From the NCBI RefSeq assembly GCF_001191005.1, contig NZ_CP012201.1:2170001-2234000 (forward strand): a DNA stretch of 64,000 nucleotides. The letters run 5' to 3'. This document shows, one piece after another, positions 8,338 to 17,236 of the stretch. Each line of letters opens with the position of its first letter. Positions within the stretch are counted from its first letter, which is position 1. The position numbers were made by a program, and so were the translations under genes. The notes under the pieces are model-generated. The model saw only the letters and a list, made by a program, of their open reading frames with translations. It did not search any database and had not been told where the DNA came from. The stretch is from Massilia sp. NR 4-1 (GTDB lineage Bacteria; Pseudomonadota; Gammaproteobacteria; Burkholderiales; Burkholderiaceae_D).

Positions 8338-9294
8338 ATGTGGAATGGGGTTCTCTGCGGCCTGCTGGCCGGCGCCATGTGGGGCATGGTCTTTATCGTG
8401 CCGGAACTGCTGGCCGCGTTCTCGCCGCTGGAACTGGCCGTGGGCCGCTATGTGGCGTATGGCGTCATCGCGCTCGGCCTGATGGCGCCGCGCCTGTCCG
8501 GCCTGCTGCGCCGGCTGGAGCGCAGCGATTGCAGCGCGCTGCTGCGCCATGCGCTGTCCGGCAATATCGTCTATTACATGCTGGTCGCGCTGGGCGTGAA
8601 GCTGGCCGGCGTGGCGCCGACCTCGCTGATCGTCGGCGTGCTGCCCATCTCCGTCACCCTGATGGGACGCAAGGACCACGGCGCCCTGCCACTGCGCCAG
8701 CTAGCCCTGCCGCTGCTGGTGGCGGCGGCCGGCATTGCCTGCATCAATATCGATGTGTTCGCGCACGCGCAGAGCACGGGGGGCCAGCTGGGCCGCACCA
8801 TCGTCGGCGTGCTGTGCGCCACCGGTGCCTTGCTGTGCTGGAGCTGGTACACGCTGGACAATGCGCGCTACCTGAAACGCCACCACCATTTCAGCAGCGC
8901 CGAATGGTCGGCCCTGTATGGCCTGGCGACCGGCCTGATCGCCTTGCTGATCGGCACCGTGGCCTTCGCCATCTGGCAGCAGGACGTGACGGGCGCGGCC
9001 GGTGCGGCCAGCGGCCGCGACTGGACGCTGTTCTGGATCTGCAACAGCCTGCTCGCCCTGGGGGCCTCCGTCATCGGCAACCATTTATGGAATGTGGCCA
9101 GCCGCCGCGTGCCGGTCACACTGTCGGGCCAGCTGATCCTGTTCGAGACCCTGTTTGCCCTGCTGTATGGCTTTATCTACAAGCAGCAATTCCCGCGCCC
9201 GCTGGAAATTGCCGCCATCGTGCTGCTGGTCGCGGGTGTGCTGTGGTCGGTCCACGCCCATGCCCAGGAAGAAAAAGCCGTCAGCCCGGCCTGA
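8338..9294 (+). CDS. EamA-family (DMT) transporter
   Basis: A 318-residue integral membrane protein with about ten hydrophobic helices in two EamA halves. The start is taken as the ATG at 8338, just after an AGGAAGAAG ribosome site. An in-frame ATG 96 bp upstream would add a hydrophilic segment unlike the family. The N-terminus GLLAGAMWGMVFIVPELL is typical of metabolite exporters. The substrate is unknown. It is divergent from the erythromycin esterase-like gene. Confidence 0.88.
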   Translation: MWNGVLCGLLAGAMWGMVFIVPELLAAFSPLELAVGRYVAYGVIALGLMAPRLSGLLRRLERSDCSALLRHALSGNIVYYMLVALGVKLAGVAPTSLIVGVLPISVTLMGRKDHGALPLRQLALPLLVAAAGIACINIDVFAHAQSTGGQLGRTIVGVLCATGALLCWSWYTLDNARYLKRHHHFSSAEWSALYGLATGLIALLIGTVAFAIWQQDVTGAAGAASGRDWTLFWICNSLLALGASVIGNHLWNVASRRVPVTLSGQLILFETLFALLYGFIYKQQFPRPLEIAAIVLLVAGVLWSVHAHAQEEKAVSPA

Positions 9295-9300
9295 AAACAG

Positions 9301-9325
9301 TTCGGCCCGCGCGAGGCGGGCCGAA
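9301..9325. terminator. hairpin between convergent genes
   Basis: A perfect 10-bp inverted repeat TTCGGCCCGC/GCGGGCCGAA with a GCGAG loop, between the stop of the DMT transporter and the stop of the H-NS gene. It lacks a long T-run on either strand, so it is a plausible but not strong bidirectional terminator. Confidence 0.55.
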
Positions 9326-9366
9326 TCCTGCATTGCCGTACCCTGCCGGGCCGGCTTTTCCGAGGA

Positions 9367-9660
9367 TTACTTGATCAGGAACTGGTTTTTATCTTTGCCT
9401 TCCAGCCACTTTGGTGCGCGGCCGCGACCGGTCCAGGTTTGGCCGGTAACGTCGTCACGGTATTTCATCGGCACTGGCGCGCGTGGCTTTACCGGTTTAT
9501 TGCTGCGTGCAGCTGGGCCCAGGTCGGCCAGGGTCAGGCCATATTCACGCATGAGGCTGGCGATTTTCTCTTTAGCCTGGGTCAGTTCGTTTTTGCGCGC
9601 GTTATCGGCCAGATTTTGCAGCTCGGCGATCTTTGCCTGATATTCCTGGTAGGTGGTCAT
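9367..9660 (-). CDS. H-NS family nucleoid protein
   Basis: A 97-residue H-NS/StpA-type DNA-binding protein. The N-terminal half (residues 1-45) is a heptad-rich coiled coil for dimerisation. The C-terminal half has the conserved DNA-binding segment YRDDVTGQTWTGRGRAPKWL, with the GRGRAP loop that enters the minor groove of AT-rich DNA. It acts as a chromatin-level silencer, typically of horizontally gained DNA. A good ribosome site (AAAGGAAA) precedes the ATG. Upstream lies about 275 bp of unusually AT-rich DNA, suited to autoregulation. Confidence 0.95.
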   Translation of the reverse strand: MTTYQEYQAKIAELQNLADNARKNELTQAKEKIASLMREYGLTLADLGPAARSNKPVKPRAPVPMKYRDDVTGQTWTGRGRAPKWLEGKDKNQFLIK

Positions 9661-9935
9661 CTCGGTTTCCTTTATGGGTTACGGGGCGAATTTCGTGATC
9701 TGGGCTTGCATTAAACGGCAACAAAAACCCGTGGTGTGACAATCGGTGAGAATTCTAAGCGAAATTTACCACAAGTGCGACAGGATATTCTAGTTATATG
9801 TGTAATAAATCCTGCGGCGGAATGCAAGGTGATTTGATTCCACAACACTTTACGATGAATATATGCGACAAAAACAAGGCGGCGGCGGAAAAACCCACCA
9901 TCCGCCAGGGAGAGTAATTCAGAAATGAAAGGTGC
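9661..9935. other. AT-rich intergenic region upstream of the H-NS gene
   Basis: About 275 bp without a gene between the H-NS start and the end of the TonB receptor remnant. It is much richer in A and T than its surroundings (for example around 9755-9860) and probably holds the H-NS promoter and self-binding sites. I could not assign confident -35/-10 boxes. Confidence 0.5.
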
Positions 9936-10859
9936 TTAGAAAGCGGCGCGCAGTTGCACAAATACTATGCGCAAGACACCGGGCAGCTTACCCAGATTGG
10001 TATCCGTGGTGCAGGTGAATGCGCGCTTGTTGCCGAGATTATTCACGCCGAGCTGCACTGCATAGCCTTTATAGCCCGGCACCAGCCGGCTGGCATTCGC
10101 ATTCCGCTGGCGGCAGAATCAGTCCCAGCGCGCCATTCGCCCTTTCGGCCACGGTATTGGCGTCGTCGGCATATTGGTTCGGCTGGTGCGTGGTATTCAG
10201 GTCAAAACCCAGGCGCCGCGTAGAGCAGTCCCTCGCTATCGGTATGGCGCGAATAGAATGGCACCTCATTGGTGGAATATACCCCTTGTTTCTCATGGCC
10301 TTGGTATACGCATACGTGGCATCGGCGCGCAGGCCCGCCAGGGCACCGCCGCGCTCGAATGCGTAGCCGGTGCGGGTTTCAATGCCGCGGCGGCTGGTTT
10401 TGCCCAGGTTTTTATAGTAAACCGGCGGCGTATTGACATATACAATCTGGTTCGAGAAACTCAGATTGAAGGCGGCGCCTTCCAGTTTCCATTGCTTTCC
10501 GGCATAACGCGCGCCCAGCCCGGCTGTTTTCGCGCTTTCCTGTTTCAGGCTGCCGGCCGGATTTTACAAATTCAGCTGCAAGTGCTGGATACTGCCAAAC
10601 GAGGTGTTGTAATTGGCAAACAGCGTCAATTCACGGTTCAGCAAATAGGCCAGGTTCAGCGAGGACAAGGCCTTGGTATTTTGACCTCTTCATGGAACAC
10701 GGCCAGGCGATTATCGCGGCCCATTTCAATGTTCTCATAGCGCAGTCCCGGCGTCGCACGCCATTTGCCGTAGGCGATCTGGCCGTCGATATATGGGAAC
10801 GGGCATCGGTGGTATTGGCCGAGGAACGCGCCAGGCGCGCCGCGCACCGGCCCGCCTTA
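9936..10859 (-). pseudogene. decayed TonB-dependent receptor, C-terminal portion
   Basis: Read on the minus strand in shifting frames, this encodes recognisable TonB receptor barrel sequence: GQIAYGKWRATPGLRYENIEMG, then ALSSLNLAYLLNREL, GLGARYAGKQWKLEGAAFNLSFSNQ and GIETRTGYAFERGG, and finally VNNLGNKR...FVQLRAAF with the terminal Phe. At least three frameshifts (near 10680, 10290 and 10100) and an in-frame TAA near 10565 break it. The plug and early barrel are absent. Its 5' limit abuts the stop of the intact receptor at 10857, so it may be a decayed tandem copy or the remains of a separate receptor. Confidence 0.8.
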
Positions 10860-13106
10860 AAACTTCATTTCCAGAGTCAACCGCACGGCGGCGCTGCCCG
10901 CCATGACGCTGCGCTGGCGCATGACGCCATTCTGGTCGCTGAAGCTGCTTTCGCTGCGATAATCCTGGTCCAGGATATTCGACAGCGCCAGGCGCAGCTG
11001 CTGCTTGGGATTGAACTTCCACAACGCGTACATATCGAGTTCGCGGCGCGCCGTCTGATAAGCACTCTGGGTCTCGGTGATGCGCACCGGGCCGCCGGCG
11101 CGGAAACTGAAGCTGCCGCCCGTGCTGAAGCTGCCATCCTGCGTCTTGTAGTCCATGCCCAGCGTGGCCGACAGCGGCACCTGCTGGTCCAGGCGGTTGT
11201 GCGGCCCCGGCACGGCTTTCACGCGCGACCAGTTGCGGCTGACGCTCGCGCGCAGATCCATCTGGGGCGCATCCTTCATCACGGCCTTGAGCGGGAACTT
11301 GGCTTCCAGCTCCAGATTGCGCACAATGGCGCTGCCGTCGTTGACCGGCATCGAGACCCAGCGCTCGCCTTCCAGCACCAGGCCCTGCCGCGTATAGCCA
11401 TTGATATGGCGGATCGAAGCGGCCGCGCTGAGCAGCGCGCTCTCGGCCCAGTAATGCTCGAAGGAGAAGTCGAGGCCGGTCGCCAGTTCCGGCTTCAGGT
11501 TGGGATTGCCGTGGTAATCGGGCGAAGTCTGCTTATTGTCGGTCGAGGTGAAGCGGCGCGGCGACAGCATGGAAGTCGGCTGCGCCTTGTAGGTGCGGGT
11601 CAAGGCCAGGCGCAGCTGGTCCTGGGTATTCGGCAGTTTCCACAGGGTTTGCAGCAGCGGACTGAAGACGCTGGTGCGCGATTTCACCTCGTCGATGCCG
11701 CTGCCGCTGACGCTGGTCTGCACACCTTCCCAGCGCAGGCCCGCATACACCGACCATTGCGGCGTGACATTCCACTCGTCCTGGGCGAAGGCGGCCAGAC
11801 GCGTAACCTCGGCGCGGAAGCCTTCATCGCCATTGATCGGGGCCGGCACCGGAATGCTGCTGTCTGCCGGGCGCAGCGGCCGCAGATCGGCGTCGCGCTG
11901 CTGGCGTTCGTCGTTGCGGCGGCTGATGCCGCCATCCCAGCCCATGGCGAGGGCATGGCCGGGAATCAGCGGCGTGGAGTATTTGCCGGTGCTGCTGAAG
12001 CCATGCTCGCGCGACTCGCGTTCCACACGGCGCGCCAGCTGCTGCACCGGGCCGTTCGAGCCCAACTGGCTAAGCTTGCTTTCATTCCAGTTGCCGTTGT
12101 AGCCCAGCTTGGCGTCCAGCTTGGCGCCCTCGGCCAGCTTGTGCACCCAGTTCACATCGCTGCGCAGGAACACATTGCGGCCGTCGCCGCTGCTGAGCAT
12201 GCGCGGCGACAGGCTGCTGCGCCCGATTTTCGCACTCTCGTCGGCATCGCCGGTGTTGCGGAAGCGGTTGCCGCTGATGAAGCTCTGCCAGGTCACGCTG
12301 TCGCCATTGGCCAGCGTCCAGTTCAGGCGCGGACCGAGATTGAAGCTTTCCGAGCGGCCGATATCGAGCTGCTTGCTGTGCACCTCGCGGACCACGCTGC
12401 CGTCGGGTGCGGTGTCGAGCGCCTCCGTGGGCGACTGGCGGTGGTAGTTGTAGCGACCCATATTGCCGTTCAGGGAATAGGAGAAGTTGCCGTCGCGGTC
12501 GGACATGCTCAGATTGAACCAGGGCGAGGAAAAGTCCTCCCCCTTGCCCTGGCTGAACTTGAATTCGCGCGCCGCCGTCTTCACGGCTTTTTTCAGCACG
12601 ATGTTGATGGTGCCGGCGATCGACTGGGTGCTGAACTCGGCACTGGCCGCGCGCAGGATTTCGATGCGCTCGATCGAGTCCGGCGTCAGCGAATCGATGG
12701 AGAAGCCGGCCGGCGCCTTCTCGCCATTCAGCAGGATCTGGGTATAACCATTGCCCAGGCCGCGCATGCGGATGTCGGCCCCGCCGCGCCCGCCACCGCC
12801 GACGGTGATGCCGGGCAGGCGTTTCAGCACATCGTTGATCGAGGTGTCGCCATAGCGCAGGATTTCCTCATTGCTGACGATGATCTTGCTCGCCGTATCG
12901 TCGCGGCGCGGGTCGTAGGCGGCGGCCGAAGCCTTGATCTCGACCTGCTGGATCTTCTTGCCGTCGGCCGCGCGGGCCGGCTCCTGCTTGGCCTCCTGTT
13001 TCGGCTCATCCGCGGTGGATAGCGGCTTCTCCTCGGCATAGGCGTGGCAAGCGGCTAAAATGGCGGCGGACAGCGTAAGGCGGACAGGCAAGCGATGGCG
13101 GAGCAT
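10857..13106 (-). CDS. TonB-dependent outer-membrane receptor
   Basis: A 749-residue receptor with a signal peptide (about residues 1-24, HAYA-E), a plug domain (about 55-180: YGDTSINDVLKRLPGITVGGG, then INIVLKKA) and a long beta-barrel ending in LTLEMKF with the terminal Phe used for BAM recognition. The plug segment ILRAASAEFSTQSIAGTINIV is typical of the TonB-receptor subgroup that includes siderophore and sugar receptors. No Fur box or inner-membrane transporter is adjacent, so the ligand is unknown. It is followed directly by a decayed receptor copy. Confidence 0.92.
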   Translation of the reverse strand: MLRHRLPVRLTLSAAILAACHAYAEEKPLSTADEPKQEAKQEPARAADGKKIQQVEIKASAAAYDPRRDDTASKIIVSNEEILRYGDTSINDVLKRLPGITVGGGGRGGADIRMRGLGNGYTQILLNGEKAPAGFSIDSLTPDSIERIEILRAASAEFSTQSIAGTINIVLKKAVKTAAREFKFSQGKGEDFSSPWFNLSMSDRDGNFSYSLNGNMGRYNYHRQSPTEALDTAPDGSVVREVHSKQLDIGRSESFNLGPRLNWTLANGDSVTWQSFISGNRFRNTGDADESAKIGRSSLSPRMLSSGDGRNVFLRSDVNWVHKLAEGAKLDAKLGYNGNWNESKLSQLGSNGPVQQLARRVERESREHGFSSTGKYSTPLIPGHALAMGWDGGISRRNDERQQRDADLRPLRPADSSIPVPAPINGDEGFRAEVTRLAAFAQDEWNVTPQWSVYAGLRWEGVQTSVSGSGIDEVKSRTSVFSPLLQTLWKLPNTQDQLRLALTRTYKAQPTSMLSPRRFTSTDNKQTSPDYHGNPNLKPELATGLDFSFEHYWAESALLSAAASIRHINGYTRQGLVLEGERWVSMPVNDGSAIVRNLELEAKFPLKAVMKDAPQMDLRASVSRNWSRVKAVPGPHNRLDQQVPLSATLGMDYKTQDGSFSTGGSFSFRAGGPVRITETQSAYQTARRELDMYALWKFNPKQQLRLALSNILDQDYRSESSFSDQNGVMRQRSVMAGSAAVRLTLEMKF

Positions 13107-13224
13107 GTTGGCTTTTGCAAAATTATTAAAAGAGCGCTATTGTCCATCAAATTGGGCTGAATTTGGTTTAGCTTTAAAGAAATATTTCTTATCGATTTGA
13201 CGCCTTTGGCGCCGATCACGCCGC

Positions 13225-13230
13225 TATAAT
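13225..13230 (+). promoter_or_regulatory. -10 element upstream of psd
   Basis: A perfect TATAAT lies 31 bp before the GTG start of psd. A well-spaced -35 is not evident; TTGACG at 13197 is 22 bp away, too far for a standard promoter. Confidence 0.4.
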
Positions 13231-13260
13231 GCGGCATCGTAAAAAAGGAAGACTTGTACC

Positions 13261-14106
13261 GTGTCCGACCGACTTGCTGTATTGCCGCAATATCTGCTGC
13301 CCAAGACCGCCCTCACCAACTTCGCCGGCCGCGTGGCGGGCGCCAAAGGCGGCGCCATGACCACCCGCCTGATCCGCTGGTTCGTAGGCAAATACGATGT
13401 GAACATGGCCGAGGCGGCCAATCCGGACATCGCCAGCTACCACAGCTTCAACGATTTCTTCACGCGCGCGCTGAAGCCCGGCGCGCGTCCGTTGGCCGAA
13501 GCCGACCTGGTGTGCCCGGTCGACGGCCGCATCAGCCAGTTCGGCGCCATCGAGGACGACCAGATCTTCCAGGCCAAAGGCCATCGGTTCAGCACCACGG
13601 CCCTGGTGGGCGGCGACCGCGCGCTGGCGGCCCATTTCCAGCACGGCAGCTTTGCCAACCTCTACCTGAGTCCACGCGATTACCACCGCATCCACATGCC
13701 TTGCGACGGCAAGCTGACGCGCATGATCTATGTGCCGGGCGAGCTGTTCTCGGTGAACCCGACCACGGCGCGCGGCATTCCCGGCCTGTTCGCCCGCAAC
13801 GAGCGCGTGGTATGCGTGTTCGAGACGGCCGTCGGCCCCTTCGTCATGACCCTGGTGGGCGCCACCATCGTCGGCAGCATGGCCACCGTCTGGCATGGCG
13901 TGGTCAATCCGCCGCGCCAGCCCGATGTGTGCGAGTGGACTTATGCCGACCAGAATATCGTGCTGAAAAAAGGCGAGGAACTGGGCCGCTTCCTGCTCGG
14001 CTCCACCGTGGTGATGCTGTTCCCGAAAGACACCCTGCATTTCAACGCGCAATGGCAGCCGGCCGGCCCGGTGCGCCTGGGCGAGTGCATGGCAAACCTG
14101 AAGTAA
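13261..14106 (+). CDS. psd: phosphatidylserine decarboxylase proenzyme
   Basis: A 281-residue enzyme that converts phosphatidylserine to phosphatidylethanolamine at the inner membrane. The self-cleavage motif LGST is at residues 246-249; Ser248 becomes the pyruvoyl cofactor of the alpha chain. The conserved HFQHGSFANLYLSPRDYHRIHMP stretch (His residues of the active site) is present. The start is GTG with an AAAAAAGGAAG ribosome site. Length is normal for the bacterial short-form enzyme. It appears to have its own promoter. Confidence 0.95.
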   Translation: MSDRLAVLPQYLLPKTALTNFAGRVAGAKGGAMTTRLIRWFVGKYDVNMAEAANPDIASYHSFNDFFTRALKPGARPLAEADLVCPVDGRISQFGAIEDDQIFQAKGHRFSTTALVGGDRALAAHFQHGSFANLYLSPRDYHRIHMPCDGKLTRMIYVPGELFSVNPTTARGIPGLFARNERVVCVFETAVGPFVMTLVGATIVGSMATVWHGVVNPPRQPDVCEWTYADQNIVLKKGEELGRFLLGSTVVMLFPKDTLHFNAQWQPAGPVRLGECMANLK

Positions 14107-14179
14107 GCGCGCTCTTGCGCAATATCAGCGGCCGGCACCGGGGCTTTCGCCTAAACTGGGAAATACCCCGGAGGCCGGC

Positions 14180-14521
14180 ATGACGATTTCTGACAAAGAG
14201 TATTTCGACGCGCGATTTGAAGGCGTGGACGCCAAATTTCAGGCCATTGACGCCAAATTTGACACCCTGCATGCCTATATCGATGCCAAGTTCGATCAGC
14301 AGCGCGCGGAATTGCACGCCATGATCGCGCAAACCGTCAAATGGGTGGCGGCCGTCTCGGCCTCAAGCCTGGTGATTTTCATCACCGTGGTCGCCTTCCT
14401 GTTCAATGTCACCACGCCGAAAGCGGCTTTGCCCACTGCCACGGCGCTGCCCGCCCCCACGCCGGTCGTGATTGTCGTGCCGGGCAGCGGGGGCGAACCG
14501 GTCAAGGTACTGCCGCGCTAA
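14180..14521 (+). CDS. small coiled-coil single-pass membrane protein
   Basis: A 113-residue protein. Residues 8-45 contain near-repeats (DARFEGVDAKFQAIDAKFDTL), a short coiled coil. A single hydrophobic helix follows (about 54-77), then an Ala/Pro/Thr tail of about 36 residues. The organisation resembles small DUF1640-like membrane proteins, but I cannot assign a family with confidence. A ribosome site (CCCCGGAGG) lies upstream of the ATG. Confidence 0.65.
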   Translation: MTISDKEYFDARFEGVDAKFQAIDAKFDTLHAYIDAKFDQQRAELHAMIAQTVKWVAAVSASSLVIFITVVAFLFNVTTPKAALPTATALPAPTPVVIVVPGSGGEPVKVLPR

Positions 14522-14528
14522 GCCAGCC

Positions 14529-15437
14529 TCAGGTCGGAATCATCTCGCCACGGTAGTGGCACTCCAGCATATCGAGGAAGGCCCGGGTCTTGGCCGGCAT
14601 CAGGCGCCGGCCCGGGAATACCGCCCACCCCGTCACCGAAGGAAAAGCCCACTCGGGCAACACGCGCACCAGTTCGCCCGTTTTCACCAAGGCCGAGGCA
14701 AAGCGGTCGGTGCAGGTGGCGATGCCCAGGCCGGCGCTGGCCAGCTTGGTCAGCAGCTCGGGCGAATTGCCCGTCATGCGCGTCGGCACATCGCGCTCCC
14801 AGCTGGTTTTTCCGCGCAGCAGCGTCCAATGCGCCAAGCCGTTATGGGCGCGCGGCAGACTCAGCAGCGAGTGGCGGAACAGCTCGTCCGGATGCTCGGG
14901 CAAGCCGTGCACGGCCGTGTACGAGGGCGCGGCGTACAGCCCCCAGGTGCTGAGCACCACCGGCCGCGCCGCCAAGGTCGCGTCATCGGGCAGCGTGCCC
15001 ATGCGCAGGGCCAGGTCGAAGCCCTCGGCCACCAGGTCCACGCGGCGCGGCGACAAGTCGAACTCCAGCGAAATACCTGGATAACGCGCCATGAAGCCCG
15101 GCAGCATATCGCTCATATGCACATTGGCAAAGTCGGCCGGCATCGACACCCGCAACAAGCCGCTGGGCGCCTGCTGGCGGTGCTGCGCCAGCGCGCCGGC
15201 CGCCTCGGTCTCTTCCACCACCTTGCGCGCATGCTCCAGCAGGCTGGCGCCGAACTCGGTCAGCACCAAGCGGCGCGTGGTGCGCTGCAGCAGGCGTTCG
15301 CCGAGCCGCGCTTCGAGCTGCGACAGGCGGCGCGACACCGTCGATTTCGGCAACTGCACGCGCTGCGCCGCCTCGCTGAAGCTGCCGCACTCGACGATGC
15401 GGGCAAACAGCAGCAAGTCACTCGGGTCCAGATCCAT
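14529..15437 (-). CDS. LysR-family transcriptional regulator
   Basis: A 302-residue LysR regulator. The N-terminal winged helix-turn-helix reads SFSEAAQRVQLPKSTVSRRLSQLEARLGERLLQRTTRR (about residues 17-55), followed by a periplasmic-binding-like effector domain. It is divergent from azoR with a 140-bp gap that contains a LysR-type ATGGAT-N7-ATCCAT repeat. The likely job is control of azoR and pirin in response to a quinone, electrophile or dye-like compound (inference from context). Confidence 0.9.
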   Translation of the reverse strand: MDLDPSDLLLFARIVECGSFSEAAQRVQLPKSTVSRRLSQLEARLGERLLQRTTRRLVLTEFGASLLEHARKVVEETEAAGALAQHRQQAPSGLLRVSMPADFANVHMSDMLPGFMARYPGISLEFDLSPRRVDLVAEGFDLALRMGTLPDDATLAARPVVLSTWGLYAAPSYTAVHGLPEHPDELFRHSLLSLPRAHNGLAHWTLLRGKTSWERDVPTRMTGNSPELLTKLASAGLGIATCTDRFASALVKTGELVRVLPEWAFPSVTGWAVFPGRRLMPAKTRAFLDMLECHYRGEMIPT

Positions 15438-15471
15438 ACAAAGCTCCGTAAAAACAGCGATTGTTCCACTG

Positions 15472-15490
15472 ATGGATGAATGTTATCCAT
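15472..15490. promoter_or_regulatory. LysR-type operator candidate between LysR gene and azoR
   Basis: An inverted repeat ATGGAT (15472-15477), 7-bp spacer, ATCCAT (15485-15490). It contains the interrupted dyad expected for LysR regulators and lies between the divergent start codons at 15437 and 15578. Confidence 0.5.
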
Positions 15491-15577
15491 TTTACCGGCT
15501 TTTTCTTCGATTTTGGAATTGTTAAAGTTCACCCATCGCAGCAAACGCTGCAAAACGAAATCGAAAAGGAGCAACAA

Positions 15578-16177
15578 ATGAACATCCTGCAAATCAACTC
15601 CAGCGCCCGCAGCACCGGTTCCGAATCCACCCGCGTGGCCGACGCCATCGTCGCCCGCCTGCGCGCCAGCAACCCGGACGCCAGCCTGAGCCGCCGCGAC
15701 CTGGCTGCCCAGCCCCACCCCGTGCTGGACGAAACCACGCTGCAGGCCCTGTTCACCCCGGCCGACCAGCGCAACGCCGAGCAAGCCGCCCGCGTCGCCC
15801 TGGACGATGCCCTGATCGCCCAGGCGCAAGCGGCCGACGTGATCGTGATCGGCGCCCCGATGTACAACTTCGGCATCACCGTGCAACTGAAAAGCTGGTT
15901 CGACGCGATTGCCCGCGCCGGCGTCACCTTCAAATACACGGAAAACGGCCCGGTCGGCCTGCTGAAAGGCAAAAAAGTGTATGTGGCGATTTCACGCGGC
16001 GGCTTCCACAAGGACGGCCCGAGCGACGCCCAGCTGCCGCAGCTGAAAGCCTTCTTCAGCTTCGTCGGCCTGGACGATGTGCAATTCGTCTTCGCCGAAG
16101 GCATGGGCATGGGCCCGGATTCGGTGGCCCGCGCCCGCGCCTCGGCCGACGAACAAGTGAACGCAGTTCTGGTTTAA
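15578..16177 (+). CDS. azoR: FMN-dependent NADH:quinone oxidoreductase / azoreductase
   Basis: A 199-residue flavodoxin-like protein of the AzoR family, which reduces quinones and azo compounds with NADH and FMN. The FMN phosphate loop is NSSARSTGSES (residues 7-17), and the conserved GAPMYNFGIT..LKSWFD segment follows. The ATG at 15578 has an AAAAGGAG ribosome site; the longer frame upstream is intergenic. It is followed 28 bp later by a pirin gene, a common bacterial pairing for quinone or flavonoid detoxification. Confidence 0.93.
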   Translation: MNILQINSSARSTGSESTRVADAIVARLRASNPDASLSRRDLAAQPHPVLDETTLQALFTPADQRNAEQAARVALDDALIAQAQAADVIVIGAPMYNFGITVQLKSWFDAIARAGVTFKYTENGPVGLLKGKKVYVAISRGGFHKDGPSDAQLPQLKAFFSFVGLDDVQFVFAEGMGMGPDSVARARASADEQVNAVLV

Positions 16178-16205
16178 TCAAGCAGTCCAGCAAAAGGAGA
16201 ATGGC

Positions 16206-17114
16206 ATGGAAACCACTATCAACACCGTTGCCAGCGAGCGCGTGCAGCAAGCGCGCAGTGTGGAGCGCATCGTCCACGGTCAGGCTGTGATGGATGGCGC
16301 CGGCGTCAAGATCAACCGCGTGCTGACCCAGGCACTGCAGCGCCGCCTCGATCCCTTCCTGATGCTGGACAATTTCGGTTCGGACGAAGCCAACGACTAC
16401 ATCGCCGGCTTCCCGTCCCACCCGCACCGCGGCTTTGAAACCGTGACCTATATGCTGAGCGGGCGCATGCGCCACCGCGACAGCGCCGGCAACGAAGGCC
16501 TGCTCAGCAACGGCGGCGTGCAATGGATGACGGCCGGGCGCGGTGTGATCCACTCCGAAATGCCGGAACAGGAAGAAGGCTTGATGGAAGGCTTCCAGCT
16601 GTGGCTCAACCTGCCGGCCAAGGACAAGATGCGCGCGCCCTGGTACCAGGACTTCGCCGCCGCCGACATTCCGCAGCTGCGCACGGCAGCCGGCGCTACG
16701 GTGCGCGTCATCGCCGGCAGCAGCCACGGCGCGGCCGGCGCGGTGCAGCGCGAAGGCACGGAACCGCTGTATCTGGACGTGGAACTGCCGGCTGGCGCCA
16801 GCTTCAGCCAGCAGATCCCGGCCGGCCACAACGCCTTCCTGTACGTGTACCGCGGCAGCGTGAACATCGGCGGCAAGGCCGTGGCGCGCGGTGCCATGGC
16901 CATCTTCGCCAATGCCGCCGAGGCGGACGGCGTGACGCTCGACGCCGGTGAAGCAGCCCGCTTCATCCTGATCGCCGGCCGGCCGCTGAACGAGCCGATC
17001 GCGCAGTACGGCCCGTTCGTGATGAACACGCAGGCCGAGATCTTCCAGGCCGTCGCCGACTTCCGCGCCGGCCTGATCGGCGAAGCGGCCCCGTCCAGCC
17101 CCGCCGCCGTTTGA
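16206..17114 (+). CDS. pirin family protein
   Basis: A 302-residue bicupin. The metal-binding N-terminal cupin is recognisable from FPSHPHRGFETVTYMLSG and the downstream GVIHSE motif, which supply the His and Glu ligands. The second cupin runs from about residue 185 (LYLDVELPAG...FLYVYRG). Bacterial pirins can act as quercetin 2,3-dioxygenases or redox regulators. Cotranscription with azoR, with an AAAGGAG ribosome site in the short gap, suggests a shared role in aromatic or quinone stress. Confidence 0.93.
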   Translation: METTINTVASERVQQARSVERIVHGQAVMDGAGVKINRVLTQALQRRLDPFLMLDNFGSDEANDYIAGFPSHPHRGFETVTYMLSGRMRHRDSAGNEGLLSNGGVQWMTAGRGVIHSEMPEQEEGLMEGFQLWLNLPAKDKMRAPWYQDFAAADIPQLRTAAGATVRVIAGSSHGAAGAVQREGTEPLYLDVELPAGASFSQQIPAGHNAFLYVYRGSVNIGGKAVARGAMAIFANAAEADGVTLDAGEAARFILIAGRPLNEPIAQYGPFVMNTQAEIFQAVADFRAGLIGEAAPSSPAAV

Positions 17115-17126
17115 TCTGCCGCTAAC

Positions 17127-17178
17127 AATGTCCAATCCTGGTGTCAGGCGGGCCGCCGAAGCACCGGGGTTGGACATT
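17127..17178. repeat. REP-like long inverted repeat
   Basis: A 17-bp arm AATGTCCAATCCTGGTG (17127-17143) is matched, with two mismatches, by the reverse complement of 17162-17178. The 18-base loop between them itself contains GGCG...CGCC. It lies just after the pirin stop. The size, symmetry and intergenic position suggest an interspersed REP/BIME-type element that may also act as a terminator; copy number cannot be judged here. Confidence 0.55.
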
Positions 17179-17236
17179 ATTTGTTGGGCGCAGAGGGGAT
17201 GGGGTGGCGGCCGGCAGGCTCGGCTACAATGCCGGC

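Noticed and set aside
9661..9935. Possible tRNA or small RNA upstream of the H-NS gene
   Set aside because: No cloverleaf, no strong terminator and no clear promoter were visible. AT-richness alone fits an H-NS target region.
10692..13022. Plus-strand frame of 776 codons
   Set aside because: It is antisense to the TonB receptor, whose signal peptide, plug and terminal Phe are clear.
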